Shown: positions 63,127 to 64,000 of the stretch, piece by piece | Position numbering within the stretch: the stretch's first letter is position 1 | Layout: the number at the start of each line of letters is the position of its first letter | Assembly (NCBI GenBank): GCA_039942715.1 | Contig: JBDVBY010000007.1 | Span: forward strand, 310,001-374,000 | Length of the DNA stretch: 64,000 bases | DNA from: JABDJX01 sp039942715 | GTDB lineage: Bacteria; Pseudomonadota; Alphaproteobacteria; Rhodobacterales; Rhodobacteraceae | Direction of reading: 5' to 3' | The notes under the pieces: model-generated | Databases searched by the model: none | Seen by the model: only the letters and a program-made list of their open reading frames with translations | Told to the model about the DNA's origin: nothing | Made by a program: the position numbers and the translations under genes

Positions 63127-63906
63127 ATGGATGGCGACGTGGAATTCGACGATGTCGAAGAGCGGCTTGCAGCCGAAGCGCTGATCATTGACGTCGACGG
63201 GTTTGAAGGCCCGCTCGATCTGCTTTTGATGCTCTCGCGCACCCAAAAAGTCGATCTGCGTAAAATCTCCGTTTTGGCGCTGGCCGAACAATATCTTGGC
63301 TTTATCGAACGCGCGCGCACGCTGCGCATCGAGTTGGCGGCGGATTATTTGGTGATGGCCGCGTGGCTCGCTTTTCTCAAATCGCGCCTGCTTTTGCCTC
63401 CTGATCCGGCTGACGAAGGTCCCTCTGGCGAAGATTTGGCAGCGCATCTGGCGTTTCAATTAGAGCGTTTGTCCGCGATGCGCGATTCTGCGGCCAAGCT
63501 GATGGCGCGCGATCAAAAAGGGCGTGACTTCTTTGTGCGTGGTGTGCCCGAGGACGTGACCCGTGTGCGCCGCGTTCGGTATACCGCAACGCTGCTTGAT
63601 CTGATGCAAGGCTATGCCCGCATTCGTACGCGCGATGATTTCCGCCCCTACGTCATGGACCGCGCCCATGTGATGACGCTTGAACAAGCGCTGGACAGAA
63701 TGCGCGGACTGATTGGCTATGCTGGCGAGTGGACCGACCTGCTTTCTTACCTGCCCGAGGGCTGGGAAACCGATCCGATCCGCCGCCGCTCTGCCACGGC
63801 CAGCCATTTCGCGGCTTCGCTGGAATTGGTCAAAGCCGGCAAGCTGCAGATCCGGCAGACCGAAACCTTTGCACCCATTCAAATCAAGGCCGCTGCCAGT
63901 GTCTGA
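63127..63906 (+). CDS. scpA: ScpA, segregation and condensation protein A
   Basis: ScpA is the kleisin subunit of the SMC-ScpAB chromosome-condensing complex. ATG 63127 (GGAGAG before it) is preferred to a TTG upstream; 259 residues. The N-terminal SMC-binding part reads VDGFEGPLDLLLMLSRTQKVDLRKISVLALAEQYLGFI and YLVMAAWLAFLKSRLLLP; the C-terminal winged helix ends the protein (SATASHFAASLELVKAGKLQIRQ). Its stop overlaps the scpB start by eight bases. Confidence 0.96.
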   Translation: MDGDVEFDDVEERLAAEALIIDVDGFEGPLDLLLMLSRTQKVDLRKISVLALAEQYLGFIERARTLRIELAADYLVMAAWLAFLKSRLLLPPDPADEGPSGEDLAAHLAFQLERLSAMRDSAAKLMARDQKGRDFFVRGVPEDVTRVRRVRYTATLLDLMQGYARIRTRDDFRPYVMDRAHVMTLEQALDRMRGLIGYAGEWTDLLSYLPEGWETDPIRRRSATASHFAASLELVKAGKLQIRQTETFAPIQIKAAASV

Positions 63907-64000
63907 CTTCGAAACTGAGGCCGTTGAGGCCGAACCTGAAAGCCTGTTTGAAGCTCCGCCCATGGGCGAGCAGGAACGTATGGTTGAGGCAATTTTGTTT
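63899..64000 (+). CDS. scpB: ScpB, segregation and condensation protein B, first 34 codons
   Basis: GTG 63899, inside the end of scpA, opens a frame that runs to the window edge. The visible end EQERMVEAILF matches the start of the first winged helix of ScpB (R-x-V-E-A-L/I-L-F). An acidic, unstructured lead of about 23 residues precedes it. Position after scpA makes the identity near certain despite the short length. Confidence 0.85.
   Translation, partial: MSDFETEAVEAEPESLFEAPPMGEQERMVEAILF

Overview
The window reads as a chromosomal segment of a marine alphaproteobacterium of the Rhodobacterales (Roseobacter group). This is inferred from several signals: a SAM-II riboswitch in front of metZ, a GAAC-N7-GAAC LexA box in front of uvrA, a VPLPA-type C-terminal sorting tail, the order argS / SPOR protein / nagZ / scpA / scpB, glyQ and glyS split by a small membrane-anchored protein, and moderate-high GC with dense, often overlapping genes. 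I see no insertion sequence, prophage, CRISPR array, rRNA or convincing tRNA. The region looks like core genome with a few accessory genes.

Layout, 1-15 kb: a Ser/Thr protein kinase cut by the left edge; an isolated hisA; a DUF2147 secreted protein; a bacteriophytochrome histidine kinase. Divergent from the phytochrome is a compact operon of circularly permuted ATP-grasp, alpha-E protein, transglutaminase-like protease and Anbu proteasome-like protease (4.6-8.5 kb), the most interesting system here. Then come purD, a glycine-rich membrane protein, xseA, a NuoE-NuoF fused flavoprotein like the beta subunit of NAD-dependent formate dehydrogenase, and a kinase-fold protein. 15-24 kb: ftsY, whose acidic domain holds 16 copies of a hexanucleotide, followed by two uncharacterised envelope proteins, an EamA transporter, YciB and a PilZ protein; then SAM-II riboswitch, terminator, metZ and an acetyltransferase; then trkH.

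24-39 kb: an amidotransferase-like protein; a secreted SPOR / peptidoglycan-binding / trypsin-fold protein that has lost its catalytic residues; glyQ-DUF6446-like-glyS; a divergent pyruvate phosphate dikinase-like enzyme; a cell wall hydrolase; glmM; a DMT exporter; two tandem Lin0512-family genes; ilvC. 39-49 kb: bcp, a large AsmA/YhdP-like protein, queA, an MFS transporter, a DUF924 protein, an SDR, dihydrolipoyl dehydrogenase, and a divergent TetR/VOC pair with a palindromic operator. 49-64 kb: uvrA with a probable homopolymer frameshift at its very end, an SLC13 permease, a second VOC protein, xthA, a tiny secreted acidic peptide gene with its own terminator, erpA, dgt, a VPLPA-tailed exported protein, argS, SPOR protein, nagZ, scpA and the first 34 codons of scpB.

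Seven copies of a GC-rich hairpin element with a conserved AT-rich lead-in sit between genes, mostly right after a stop codon. They look like a dispersed repeat family that doubles as transcription terminators. Starts were moved from the longest frame wherever a ribosome binding site, signal peptide or family N-terminus argued for it; those choices are stated per gene. No homology search was run: family names come from motifs read by eye.
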